Of a stretch of DNA of 64,000 bases, positions 8,186-17,040 are shown piece by piece. Numbering within the stretch: position 1 is the first letter of the stretch; the number at the start of each line of letters is the position of its first letter. Origin of the DNA: DAISVY01 sp036826635. GTDB lineage: Bacteria; Zixibacteria; MSB-5A5; GN15; FEB-12. The notes under the pieces were generated by a model that was not told the origin of the DNA, did no database searches, and was given only the letters and a program-made list of their open reading frames with translations. The position numbers and the translations under genes were made by a program. The stretch is from assembly GCA_036826635.1 (NCBI GenBank), contig DAISVY010000010.1:62001-126000 (forward strand), in the 5' to 3' direction.

Positions 8186-10141
8186 TTATTCCGACGGAAC
8201 CGGAACCGGAGGCTCGACCGTTTTCTTCAGGTGTTTATTGAAGAAATCTACCTGGCTGCGATATTCCGCGATCACATTGACGGTTTTGGTGGCACCGTGT
8301 CCTTCGTCGGGGAAAATCAGCGAGTCAACCGGCATGTTGTTGTCTTTCATAGCCTGTATGATCTGTCGGGCTTCACTGACCGGTACCCGGGGGTCGTTCT
8401 CTCCATGGATGACCAACAGCGGTGTCTTTATTGAGCTGGCTTTATGGATCGGGGAGATTTCGGCCAGAAATTCAGGATCGGACAGCGGGCCGTATTCAGC
8501 CTCGCGGTTGGCCCGGCGATAGGCTTTGGTATTCTTCAGGAAAGTCTCGTAATTGGCAATTCCGACAACGTCAACAGCGGCCGAGAAGAGGTCCGGGTAT
8601 TCCGTTATCATGCCCAGGACAACGTAGCCGCCGTAGGAGGCACCGCGGATGCCCACCATGCCATCCTGCGAATAGTTGTTGGCGATCAGCCAGTCTACCG
8701 CGGCCTTGTAATCTTTGAGGGAGTTCTTGCGCAGTTTGTAATCGTCAAGGCTTGAATACTCCAGGCCGTAGCCGGAAGAACCGCGCGGGTTGGGAGCCAG
8801 AACGCCATACCCGTTCAGAATAAGATACTGCACGTTCCGCCGGAACGAAGGGGTAAACTGGCTGGACGGTCCACCGTGCGCATGGACTATGAACGGAATA
8901 GGGGTGCCCGCTTCATAGTTCGGTGGCAGATACAGGAAAGCCGGGATCTCCAGACTGTCGAAACTCTTGAAATGAACGAGTTCCGGGTCGGAGAACATCT
9001 CGCGGTCGATTCCGGCATACGATGAGAAGGTCAATTGCTGAAGCTCTTCGGTTTGCGGGTTCCAGCGCCACGCGTCGGGCGCCCGGGTCGGGCCGTTGAA
9101 AGAGATCAGGCAGGCCCCGTTCTTATCGAACGAAGCTCCTCCAAGCTGACCGTCGAGCGGGGGAGAAGGGAGTTCTTTTTTGGATTCCACCTCTCGCAGC
9201 TTAAGCTTCATGTAGCCATCCTGATTAATCAGAACGCTCATATATTTGTAATCGCGAGAGATGCTGAGACTTTCGATTTCCCAGCGGGGATCAACCCAGT
9301 TATCTCTGAAGAACTCGATTTCCGGTGACCCAACCTTCATTTTGGCCAGGCGAGTGATACCATCCTCGTTGTTGTTGCAGAGCATGAGGATGGTTTTGTT
9401 ATCCGGCATCAGGGTAGGGTAATCGTAGACGACATCTTTGTCGTCTTCCGTGAGGCGTTGCCACTCAAGAGAGTTGAGGTCGAGGAGAAACAGCTCGACG
9501 TCGACGTTCGAGTTCCAGCGAGCCACGATAAGTCGGCTGCCGTCCTGGGAGATATCTATCGGATACATGGAGCCGTTCAATTCGAGGGAATCGCCGAATA
9601 TCCTGACCGCTTCGCCGGTGGTGATATCCATTCGGTATATATGGAAATCACGGCCATTTTCTTCCGTCGAGTTATATATGATCGAGCGGTCATCCTTGGC
9701 CCACAGAACCGACCGGAACCTTGCATCCTTGTCGGTCAACTGGCAGAGCTGACCGGTTCGTGTATCCATAAGAAATAGCTGCGACTGCTCCGATCCGCCG
9801 ATTGAAGCTCCGATTATGGCTAACTCACCTCCCCACGACAGGGTGAAGAAGTCGAGGCCATCTTCGAAAGTGGTCAGTTGATACGGCCAGCCTTCCGGTG
9901 TGAGTCGGTAGACCTGCAATGAGCCGGACTGACTCGAAATGAAAAACACGGTCTCTCCGTCCCAGGTATAACCAGCGGGTCTGGACGCGCCGATCTGCAT
10001 AAAGGTGGCGATATCGGGGATGTAGGTTTCCCGATTCAGCAGGGTAACCTCCGGTTCCGGGGACTGGGCGATGGTCACACCGGCCCCTGTTAACAGAAAT
10101 ATAAGAACCAGGGTCGCACACTTAAGCAGACACGACTTCAT
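8186..10141 (-). CDS. Exported S9 family prolyl-oligopeptidase-type serine peptidase
   Basis: 651 residues with a signal peptide (residues 1-25, ending TIAQ), so periplasmic or secreted. Residues ~40-390 form a beta-propeller with PD40/WD40-like blades (SQDGSRLIVARW, DDRSIIYNS, SISRDYKYMSVLI). Residues ~410-640 form an alpha/beta-hydrolase fold with the nucleophile elbow GASYGG, acid HGENDPRVP and His in DEGHG, the complete triad of the acylaminoacyl-peptidase/DPP-like subgroup. It probably trims short peptides. AAGGAGG lies 6 bases before the ATG. It is last in a leftward run but is separated from the next gene by a hairpin, so probably transcribed alone. Confidence 0.93.
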   Translation of the reverse strand: MKSCLLKCATLVLIFLLTGAGVTIAQSPEPEVTLLNRETYIPDIATFMQIGASRPAGYTWDGETVFFISSQSGSLQVYRLTPEGWPYQLTTFEDGLDFFTLSWGGELAIIGASIGGSEQSQLFLMDTRTGQLCQLTDKDARFRSVLWAKDDRSIIYNSTEENGRDFHIYRMDITTGEAVRIFGDSLELNGSMYPIDISQDGSRLIVARWNSNVDVELFLLDLNSLEWQRLTEDDKDVVYDYPTLMPDNKTILMLCNNNEDGITRLAKMKVGSPEIEFFRDNWVDPRWEIESLSISRDYKYMSVLINQDGYMKLKLREVESKKELPSPPLDGQLGGASFDKNGACLISFNGPTRAPDAWRWNPQTEELQQLTFSSYAGIDREMFSDPELVHFKSFDSLEIPAFLYLPPNYEAGTPIPFIVHAHGGPSSQFTPSFRRNVQYLILNGYGVLAPNPRGSSGYGLEYSSLDDYKLRKNSLKDYKAAVDWLIANNYSQDGMVGIRGASYGGYVVLGMITEYPDLFSAAVDVVGIANYETFLKNTKAYRRANREAEYGPLSDPEFLAEISPIHKASSIKTPLLVIHGENDPRVPVSEARQIIQAMKDNNMPVDSLIFPDEGHGATKTVNVIAEYRSQVDFFNKHLKKTVEPPVPVPSE

Positions 10142-10211
10142 TGCATCCTCCTTGAAGGCGGTGAGTTAGCATTGTTATATCCGACAATAAAGAGAAAGGA
10201 GAGGTTGAGCA

Positions 10212-10245
10212 ATAAATAATCCGCCCGGCGAGAAGCAGGGCGGAT
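10212..10245 (-). terminator. Probable terminator after the two-CW gene
   Basis: On the minus strand, ATCCGCCC/GGGCGGAT (10245-10238 with 10226-10219) is followed by TATTTATT. Confidence 0.6.
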
Positions 10246-10282
10246 AAAACGTTATTCGCAGACCCGGCAACGATTTCGGGAT

Positions 10283-10570
10283 TCAGCCGATAGTCGAGGC
10301 AAATTTGAACAGCGGGCTCTCTTCTTCGTGGATCACACGCCGGTAGAACTCGCAGTTGTGGCAGGCCGTTGTATTGGCCAGACCGGCCCGACTGAGCCGA
10401 TTGGCACAGTTCTTAGTCGTCCAGCAGGCTCGTCCGCCCGCCCGTCCTCCATTAACACCATCTTTTTTCATGGCCGAGGCCACCGGGCATTCACCCAGCA
10501 CGGGGACCATCAGGCCACCCTTTTCGCGTCCGCAGTTTTTGTATTCCCAGCAGTTTAGCTTGCGCTCCAC
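10283..10570 (-). CDS. Two-CW domain protein (small Cys-rich)
   Basis: 95 residues. It carries the paired pattern N-C-W-E-Y-K-N-C-G-R...E-C-P-V-A and R-A-C-W-T-T-K-N-C...C-H-N-C-E-F-Y, matching small cytosolic proteins called two-CW domain proteins, which recur in sensory and regulatory neighbourhoods of anaerobes. Eight or so cysteines suggest metal binding (zinc or Fe-S). There is no signal peptide. It starts 15 bases after the stop of the PEGA/TPR gene and is probably co-transcribed with it. Biochemical function unknown. Confidence 0.8.
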   Translation of the reverse strand: MERKLNCWEYKNCGREKGGLMVPVLGECPVASAMKKDGVNGGRAGGRACWTTKNCANRLSRAGLANTTACHNCEFYRRVIHEEESPLFKFASTIG

Positions 10571-10585
10571 GGGGACACGTCCTTT

Positions 10586-12760
10586 CTAATCTTCAACTAT
10601 CTCCATTACGGCGCTGAACTGGGGATCGGTTTTCATGCGCCGAGCCTGTTCTTGCGAAGCGTATTTGAGAAACTTTTCGTAGTAGTTATTTACCTCTTTG
10701 GTGTCGCCCTGCTCCATGTAGCTAAGCATCAGATACTGGTAGACATTCGGATTCTCCGGGTCGAGCGATCTGGCGTCTTTGAAATGCTTGATGGCCTTTT
10801 TGTAATACCCCTGAAGGTAACGGGCCTGACCGAGCCCCAGATAGGCCTGCAGGTTTCGTTTGTCCAGCCTGATGGCCATGTCAAAATCGGCTATTGCCGC
10901 GATCTCTTCGTTTCGGCTCAGGTATAGATAACCACGGCCGAGATAGGCCTCCAGCAATCGGGGTTCGAGATCAATGGCTCTGGTATAGGCAGTGATTCCC
11001 GGGTTTGTGTTCTTGCGAGTAGAGAACAACTCGCCGGCTTTCAGATAGTCGGTACAGGCTTTGTCTTTTTCTTTTATGGCGGAATAGGCATCGGCCCGTT
11101 TCAGATATGCTTCGGCGTATGTGGGATCAAGGGTGAGAGCCTGGTTGAAATCATTGATTGCTGACGTGTAGTCAGCCTGCCCATATTTTTCTGTGCCTGA
11201 GGTATATAGATCTTTTTCAGGATTGGTCTGAATTTCGACGGGTTTCAGCGAGATCGTCAGTTCCTCGGTTTGGCCCGCGGTCAGCTTGACCTTTCCCTCG
11301 GCGGTCTGATATCCCTCTTTGGATACTTCGTAGGTGTGGGTTCCGGGGGAGAGTTTGGTATAAGTAAGGTTACCGGCACCCATGACCGAGCCGTCAATTA
11401 TCAACTTGGCATCTTTTACGTCAGCAACCAGACGAAGCTTGGCCAATTTACTGGCGGTCTTACTGTCGGATGAGCTGCTTTTCTTTTTAGCTGGTTCGGA
11501 CTTGGCTTTGGTTGATTTGACCGGCTCGGAGGCCCGGGGTTCAGATGGGGGAGCCTGACTGATTCGGGTCGGCGGCGCTTCTTCTTCGAACTCGACCTCG
11601 GCGCTTTCGGTCTCGGACGGCCTTAGCGAAATGGTCGTGATTTTGCCATCGACAACGGTTGCGTAATCTGTTCCTATTGTCATACCGGCAACGACATACT
11701 CGATTTTCTGCGAGCCGGGTTCTATGGCGTCCGATTTGAAGAAGCCCTGTGCATTGGTCTGGTAAGTCCGGCCGATCTGGGGGAATCTGATTTCGGCCCC
11801 GGTTATGAACGGTTGGTCGTTGGCGTCGAGCGCAAAGCCCACAATACGGCCTTCACCGGTTCCACTGCCGGAAGACAGCCAGGCGGCCAGAATGAAGGCG
11901 ACAAATACGAGCACCGGCGTGAGAATTCCGAAAATGACCTTATTGCTCAGCTTTTTGGGGCGAAGGACGTATTCGCGTCCGTTTACGATGATTTCATCCT
12001 GGTCGTGCAGTTCCTGTTCGCCGGTTATCTGAATGAATTTTTTGGCAAAATAGGCAACTCCGCGAGTCCGTGGGGCCATCTTGGGACGCACTTTCTGGGT
12101 GTCCCAATTCGAAATTTCGCTTGCGGCCTGTGGATCGGGCGGCTGTTGGTTTTTTTTGGGCGGAACGATAGGGGAGTTGTCGAATCCCTTGGGGGCCGAG
12201 GAACCTTCGGTCGACTCTTCGTCGGCGTTGTCGGCGTTGTCGGCGTTATTGAGGTTTTTCAGCAGCTTGACTTTTTCTTCTTCAGTAAGGTACTGCGAAG
12301 GTTCTTTTCCACCGTTCATTCGTTTGGATATTTCACGAACGCGATCATCGGACAGTTTTTCTATACGATCCGGCGGCTCCGGCGAAGAGAGAATATCCGC
12401 GCCGGTCTGCAGGGCGTCCTGATCCCGATGGTGCGAGGAATCGGCCGAGGGCGTCAGGCCTGATCCGGATAAATCATCTGTCTCGAGCTTCTCGGATATT
12501 CCCGAGGGCTCGAAATCAGAGCGCCCTTCATGTGCTTCCTGCTCCATCAGGTCGGCGTTTGTCTCAATTCCGAGATCGTCTTCGGTGTTGTTGTTACTGT
12601 CGTATGCCCCAACCAGTTGCGTGTTTTGGTCATGGGCTTCGGTAACAACGAACTCCAGATCATCGTTTTCACTGTCCTGAGAGTTCAGGCGTCGCTCTTT
12701 AGTCGGATTGACATCCTGCTCGGGATTCGAATTCCTGCTCATCTGAGGAGTTTCTTTCAC
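10586..12760 (-). CDS. Membrane-anchored PEGA/TPR protein
   Basis: 724 residues. GTG start at 12760 with TAGGAAAAG upstream; the ATG six codons later has no binding site. An acidic, low-complexity N-terminal region (~1-260) contains a micro-repeat (N-A-D three times). One transmembrane helix at ~275-295 (IFGILTPVLVFVAFILAAW) is followed by a carboxypeptidase-regulatory-like/CNA-type domain (~305-385), a Lys/Ser/Pro-rich linker and a PEGA domain (~445-510: LIIDGSVMG, LSPGTHTYEVSKEGYQ). At least five TPRs (~520-710) end the protein. It looks like a scaffold with a large cytosolic tail and an outer TPR platform. No catalytic motif seen. Confidence 0.85.
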   Translation of the reverse strand: MKETPQMSRNSNPEQDVNPTKERRLNSQDSENDDLEFVVTEAHDQNTQLVGAYDSNNNTEDDLGIETNADLMEQEAHEGRSDFEPSGISEKLETDDLSGSGLTPSADSSHHRDQDALQTGADILSSPEPPDRIEKLSDDRVREISKRMNGGKEPSQYLTEEEKVKLLKNLNNADNADNADEESTEGSSAPKGFDNSPIVPPKKNQQPPDPQAASEISNWDTQKVRPKMAPRTRGVAYFAKKFIQITGEQELHDQDEIIVNGREYVLRPKKLSNKVIFGILTPVLVFVAFILAAWLSSGSGTGEGRIVGFALDANDQPFITGAEIRFPQIGRTYQTNAQGFFKSDAIEPGSQKIEYVVAGMTIGTDYATVVDGKITTISLRPSETESAEVEFEEEAPPTRISQAPPSEPRASEPVKSTKAKSEPAKKKSSSSDSKTASKLAKLRLVADVKDAKLIIDGSVMGAGNLTYTKLSPGTHTYEVSKEGYQTAEGKVKLTAGQTEELTISLKPVEIQTNPEKDLYTSGTEKYGQADYTSAINDFNQALTLDPTYAEAYLKRADAYSAIKEKDKACTDYLKAGELFSTRKNTNPGITAYTRAIDLEPRLLEAYLGRGYLYLSRNEEIAAIADFDMAIRLDKRNLQAYLGLGQARYLQGYYKKAIKHFKDARSLDPENPNVYQYLMLSYMEQGDTKEVNNYYEKFLKYASQEQARRMKTDPQFSAVMEIVED
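12221..12247. repeat. 9-base tandem repeat, three copies
   Basis: GTCGGCGTT three times in a row, encoding three Asn-Ala-Asp units in the acidic N-terminal region of the PEGA/TPR protein. It is in frame, so copy-number change would only alter linker length. Confidence 0.8.
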
Positions 12761-12898
12761 GTGACACTTTTCCTAAATGGATTTCAGCTTATTCTTTTGT
12801 TAATATCGTCTGCTGGTCGGAATTCTTTAAATTCTCTGCCCGGTGTATTCGTCTGAAAAACGGGCCCTTGTGAGCTTGCCTGTAGCGTAAAATCAGGC

Positions 12899-12928
12899 TT
12901 GACAGAGGCTTGGCCTTGTCAGTATACT
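12899..12928 (+). promoter_or_regulatory. Promoter of the lipoprotein gene at 12987
   Basis: TTGACA (12899-12904) and TATACT (12923-12928) with an 18-base spacer, ~58 bases before the start codon. Confidence 0.75.
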
Positions 12929-12986
12929 TGGGCCTTAGCTGTATTGGAAGGTTGAGAAAAGGTTGTTTCCGAGGAGGAAGAGGTTC

Positions 12987-14498
12987 ATGTCTAAACCGGA
13001 TAGTCGTTTGTTGTTTTTTGCTTTGGCGCTATGCCTGTTGGCTGTAGTGTGGGGTTGCTCTCAGGCCGATGATATTGCCGCATCGATCTCTGTGACCGAC
13101 ATGTGGCTTACGCCTGAGCTTCTGCCATCTGCTCCTTCCGGCATGGTTTATGAACTCTGGGCCACCCGAGAACCGGTCACCGATACGGCTATTCCGGCTA
13201 GTAAACTGGTATCTCTGGGCAGGTTCTCTTACGTCAACAACGACACACTCAAAGCGTTTCTGGACGAAAACGGGGCGGTTCGCGCCGACAGCAATAAGTT
13301 CGCTCTGGATGACGATCTGTTCAAATACGCCAACCTCGTCGTTTCGGTCGAGCCCGAAGTGGACGCCGATGTGAGCCGGCTGGGACCTATCATGCTTGTT
13401 GCGTCGGTGGCCGGGAACACGGATACCATGACGATGAATTTCCCCCTTTACACCTCGCTGTGGGGGGGACATTGTCGTTACGCTATGGAAGGTCTGACCG
13501 ACGGGGACAGACAAGCCCACGACGGTTATGGAGTCTGGTTTTCGTGGTATAAGTACAATGTCGTATATATTAACGATACCTTCGGAATTGACAGTTCGTC
13601 ACTGGAGTTCGAGTGGGAAACAATTGAGCCGATTATCAATGACGACGGCGAGACGACAAACCTGTCCGAGCTTTATTCCCCGAATCCCGATTCCGTGTAT
13701 TGGGAGGTCGAGACGGTAGCCTACGATTTCGGCCGTGATACTTTCCCGCTTGAGTTGGACAGCATTTATCCGCATATCCGTACGGCACTGTACATTGATT
13801 CCGTGGCCGACTCCACGCCGCCATTCCGCAGAAAAGTGTTCGACTGGACCTACATAGTTGAATCGACTCAGGTCAGCCTTGACATTTTTGAGCAGGACAG
13901 TTTCGCTCTGCCGGATTACAGTGATTGGGGCTGGGTGTATCAGGGTTGGGTGACATCCAACTACATACCGAAGGAAGCCTTTGGTCAAATGACGCCTCCG
14001 GGCTGGGCGTATAAGGATTTGTATAACAATATCATTCCTGGTGACACCGGTGGTCTTATCAGCACCGGGACATTCATCAATATCAACCAGCCTGACGACG
14101 GTAATCCGTATACGCTTCAACTGAATATCATAGACTCTATCATTTACGATGACTTCGGTTCTCCGATTGATACGGTTTATATGCGCCCGGATATCGCGGG
14201 TGAAGATTTCCTCGACGGGGCAGCGCTCAGCGCGGCCAGCGGCGGGGTCATTACCGAGGCACTGAATCTGCTGCCCTACGGTGGTGGCAGTAACTACGGT
14301 TCGGTGTTTATCAGTATGGAGCCGGCCAACCGTCTGACCGATAGCACTAATTTCCCCTTGTTGGCCTTCATTCGTTCGTTCCCCGACAGTTGGTCGGCCA
14401 ATGACACGGAGTCGTTTGACTATCGGGATATGAAAAACTGGACTTACGGTCCGGGCGGCGGTTTCCCTGAGGTTATGGTAATAATCCACCGCTTCTAA
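12987..14498 (+). CDS. Large lipoprotein of unknown function
   Basis: 503 residues from the ATG at 12987, which follows GAGGAGG by 9 bases. The signal peptide ends V-V-W-G-C; Trp at -2 is unusual for a lipobox but recurs in the lipoprotein at 25955, so lipidation is likely. Residues ~20-160 look like an anti-sigma-factor/CHU-type Ig-like module (MVYELWATREP, a phrase style seen in FCB surface lipoproteins). The rest is Trp/Tyr/Asp-rich beta-strand sequence with no motif I recognise. Probably outer-membrane attached. Own promoter and terminator, so monocistronic. Confidence 0.8.
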   Translation: MSKPDSRLLFFALALCLLAVVWGCSQADDIAASISVTDMWLTPELLPSAPSGMVYELWATREPVTDTAIPASKLVSLGRFSYVNNDTLKAFLDENGAVRADSNKFALDDDLFKYANLVVSVEPEVDADVSRLGPIMLVASVAGNTDTMTMNFPLYTSLWGGHCRYAMEGLTDGDRQAHDGYGVWFSWYKYNVVYINDTFGIDSSSLEFEWETIEPIINDDGETTNLSELYSPNPDSVYWEVETVAYDFGRDTFPLELDSIYPHIRTALYIDSVADSTPPFRRKVFDWTYIVESTQVSLDIFEQDSFALPDYSDWGWVYQGWVTSNYIPKEAFGQMTPPGWAYKDLYNNIIPGDTGGLISTGTFININQPDDGNPYTLQLNIIDSIIYDDFGSPIDTVYMRPDIAGEDFLDGAALSAASGGVITEALNLLPYGGGSNYGSVFISMEPANRLTDSTNFPLLAFIRSFPDSWSANDTESFDYRDMKNWTYGPGGGFPEVMVIIHRF

Positions 14499-14529
14499 AA
14501 AGCGGGGCTTTGGTTTTGTCTTAAATTCG

Positions 14530-14557
14530 AGCCGGCGTCGATCTGACGCCGGCTTTA
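14530..14557 (+). terminator. Intrinsic terminator after the lipoprotein gene
   Basis: AGCCGGCGTC (14530-14539) pairs with GACGCCGGCT (14545-14554), followed by a short TT. Confidence 0.7.
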
Positions 14558-14744
14558 TAATCTTTAAGAGCAGTCACGAACCGGACGAAGGCAAGATACT
14601 GCTTGAGTCTTGTGTCTTGGTGCGGGGCAGTTTTTGCGACCGCGGTTTTTGGGGTATGCATATGCGTGCGCATAAGCTACTTGAGGGGCTTTTCGAAAGC
14701 CGTCGGAGGGTTTCATGTTAGTTTGAGACTTCGGCGGTTTTGTG

Positions 14745-14773
14745 TTGCCGGTCAAGCTGTTATGGCGTATATT
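14745..14773 (+). promoter_or_regulatory. Promoter of candidate small RNA B
   Basis: TTGCCG (14745-14750) and TATATT (14768-14773) with a 17-base spacer. The next gene start is 264 bases away, beyond an intrinsic terminator, so this promoter most likely serves the RNA ending at 14952. Confidence 0.5.
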
Positions 14774-14779
14774 TGAAGT

Positions 14780-14952
14780 GTGTTGTGATCTACTACATGG
14801 TACTTCAAAACGGCATACGGATTGCTGTTTCTGTAAGACGAAAATTGTAAGTTACTCCCGGTTTAATAAAAATTAGGGAGTGGTGTGCGCTGGACTTCCA
14901 GCCACCTGACGTTAGAGTCGGGCATCCCCCCTCCACCACTCCCTATTTTTTT
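14780..14952 (+). ncRNA. Candidate C-rich small RNA B
   Basis: Unrecognised. Its 3' half is a closed structure: TAGGGAGTGGTG (14874-14885) pairs with CACCACTCCCTA (14934-14945), followed by seven Ts. Inside lie a perfect hairpin GCTGG-ACTT-CCAGC and a second weaker one (CCTGA/TCGGG). A six-C run (14926-14931) followed by TCCACC sits just before the closing strand. The 5' half contains an inverted repeat, TTTGAAGT/ACTTCAAA, at 14772-14809. The predicted transcript is ~170 bases. It shares the C-run-TCYACC motif with the elements at 5503-5606 and 34860-34973. Confidence 0.5.
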
Positions 14953-15036
14953 GTCTTTTTTCTCCGGTCAATTCTGAGCCGAGCCTTCCGATACTATTCG
15001 TGATATGGCTTAACATGGCTTAATTGGAGAAACAGG

Positions 15037-17001
15037 GTGAGATCTAAGGTCCCGGGCATGTTTATCCGGCTTTCCAACTTGATGATTATTCAGGTTGTTT
15101 TTATTTTTGCCGCCCTGGCTCTGGTACTGTTCTATCCCCGCGATCCCAGCGGTGAGCACAAAGTCGCCGAGGATGCGGCCGGACTGAAGGACCGTCTGGT
15201 GAAAATCGGGAGTCTGGTTTCCCGGGAACTGCCAAAGTCATATGAAAACTCTATATCTTCGGAATCCTCGGAAAAGTGGAAGGTTAGAGTATCCCGCCTG
15301 CTGGCCGTAGAGCCGAGTCTTGACTATGCCGCTCTCGTGGTAAGAGACGACAGCTCCGAATTCCGGACATGGTACGCATACGTGGCCGGAGAAGAGAAAG
15401 ATGTCGAGGAGGCTCTGGGGCAGGTCTTTCTCACTTATTGCGATTACGATATGTTGCAGGCAACCGCTTCACAGGAACCCGGTTTCCTGGTCGAGTGTGT
15501 TTTTGGTTCCAAGCATGCGGTGTGTTACAATCGTCTGGCCGGTCCGACCGCGACGCCCGCCGTGCTGGTAACGGTGGTTGACCATGGTTTGGTGGTTTCG
15601 CCGCGCTCGGCTTTGCAGTATACCGTCATGATCCTGTTCCTGGCGGCCACTCTCATCTCACTGTTGATCCTGCATCTGATTTCGAAGCGGGTAAAACAGC
15701 CTCTCGACCGTCTGATCCGCGGGTTGGAGAAAACGGCCGAGGGTGAGTTGTATTATATGATAGAGCCGGAGTCGGATTCTTCTCTCAACCGGCTGGTGAA
15801 CTCCTTTAATCGGATGACGCAGAAGCTCTGGGACAATCAAAAGCAACTCAAAGAGTATAACGTTAAGCTTAAGAAATCGAATATCAGTATTCTGGAATCT
15901 CAGGTTTTTCTGGCCACTTTGATCGACTGTTCTCCTTTCAGTATTGTGGTGGTTAATGTCTCCGGACAGATAATGATCTTCAATCAGGCGGCCACGGACG
16001 TGTTTGCGTACACCAGCGAAGAAGTTGTAGGCCGGACAATGGATGTTCTTCTGGGACAGAAATCCGATCAGCCGAATATACGGAAAGATCAGGAACAAAA
16101 GGTCGGGGTGGAAGTGATATGTCGACGCAAGGACGGAGAACACTTCCCGGCATACATGGTCTCGACCCCGGTAGCGACAGGCACGAACGATTTCAGAGCA
16201 TGGCTGTATATCATACGCGACATCTCCGAGAGTAAAAGCTTCCAGGAAATGATGGTCAGTCTGGATCGTTACTATACCCGGGGTGAGATGGCCGGCGATA
16301 TAGCCCATGAGATAAATAACTATCTGGCCGTACTCATGGGTAATCTGGAATTGCTGCCGTTGCTTTTCAAGAAAGGCAACACCGATAAAATTGAAGCGAA
16401 ACTCGACTTGATGAAAAGTACGGTTGACCGCATTGCCCAATTTGCCAACGGCCTGATGGATACGCCTCAGGATAATGTGCATTTCGAACCGGTGTCTATC
16501 AATCAGTTGGTCGAGAATATTATCGCTTTCCTGAAGCCTCAGAACCGATTCGACAATATCCGGATTATTGCCACACTGTGTACCGACCTCGCGGTGGTAG
16601 AACTTGACTCCGGTCAGGTGCAGCAGTTGCTGGTTAATCTTGTCTATAACGCTTCCGAGGTGCTCAGTGAACAGGAAGGGGATAAGATTATCCGCGTAAG
16701 TACGTCCGTCGGGACCCTCGACGGTAAACCGTGCGCTCAGATTGAAGTGGCCGACAACGGTCCCGGGGTGCCGGCCGAAAAGGAAGAACTGCTCTTTAAT
16801 GAGCGCTTCACGACCAAGCGCAAGGGGCACGGTATCGGTCTTATTACGTGCAGCCGAATCATGAATAATCACAGTGGAAAGATCGACTATCGCAATGAGG
16901 GCGGAGCCGTGTTTTCACTGCTGTTTCCGCTGGAACGCCTGAAGGCGGTGGTCGAAGAACCGTCTTCCGAGCCGACCCGGGCTCCTGTTCAGACATCGTG
17001 A
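15037..17001 (+). CDS. Membrane sensor histidine kinase (HAMP-PAS-HisKA-HATPase)
   Basis: 654 residues. GTG start with TTGGAGA upstream; an ATG eight codons later is a possible alternative. TM1 is at ~14-31 and an extracytoplasmic sensor domain at ~32-190 has no recognised ligand signature. TM2 (~194-214) leads to HAMP (~215-268), a short coiled coil, then PAS (~290-405, FNQAATDVFAYTSEEVVG). The dimerisation/phosphoacceptor box is AGDIAHEINNYL with His near 424. The ATPase has N box NLVYNAS, G1 DNGPGVP and G2 GHGIGL. Ligand unknown. A second kinase follows 39 bases downstream, and no response regulator lies nearby, so both are orphan or work through distant partners. Confidence 0.93.
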   Translation: MRSKVPGMFIRLSNLMIIQVVFIFAALALVLFYPRDPSGEHKVAEDAAGLKDRLVKIGSLVSRELPKSYENSISSESSEKWKVRVSRLLAVEPSLDYAALVVRDDSSEFRTWYAYVAGEEKDVEEALGQVFLTYCDYDMLQATASQEPGFLVECVFGSKHAVCYNRLAGPTATPAVLVTVVDHGLVVSPRSALQYTVMILFLAATLISLLILHLISKRVKQPLDRLIRGLEKTAEGELYYMIEPESDSSLNRLVNSFNRMTQKLWDNQKQLKEYNVKLKKSNISILESQVFLATLIDCSPFSIVVVNVSGQIMIFNQAATDVFAYTSEEVVGRTMDVLLGQKSDQPNIRKDQEQKVGVEVICRRKDGEHFPAYMVSTPVATGTNDFRAWLYIIRDISESKSFQEMMVSLDRYYTRGEMAGDIAHEINNYLAVLMGNLELLPLLFKKGNTDKIEAKLDLMKSTVDRIAQFANGLMDTPQDNVHFEPVSINQLVENIIAFLKPQNRFDNIRIIATLCTDLAVVELDSGQVQQLLVNLVYNASEVLSEQEGDKIIRVSTSVGTLDGKPCAQIEVADNGPGVPAEKEELLFNERFTTKRKGHGIGLITCSRIMNNHSGKIDYRNEGGAVFSLLFPLERLKAVVEEPSSEPTRAPVQTS

Positions 17002-17040
17002 TTTTTGTTGCCCTTCGGGGATTCCATCGCATAGCTTAAC

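Noticed and set aside
14885..14910. Resemblance of CTGGACTTCCAG to the anticodon arm of tRNA-Sec
   Set aside because: No TCA anticodon, no long extra arm and no acceptor stem of tRNA type; the segment is part of the closed fold of small RNA B.
15658..16872. 404-codon minus-strand frame
   Set aside because: Antisense to the first histidine kinase, whose catalytic motifs are intact; the antisense product is low-complexity His/Arg/Gln-rich sequence.
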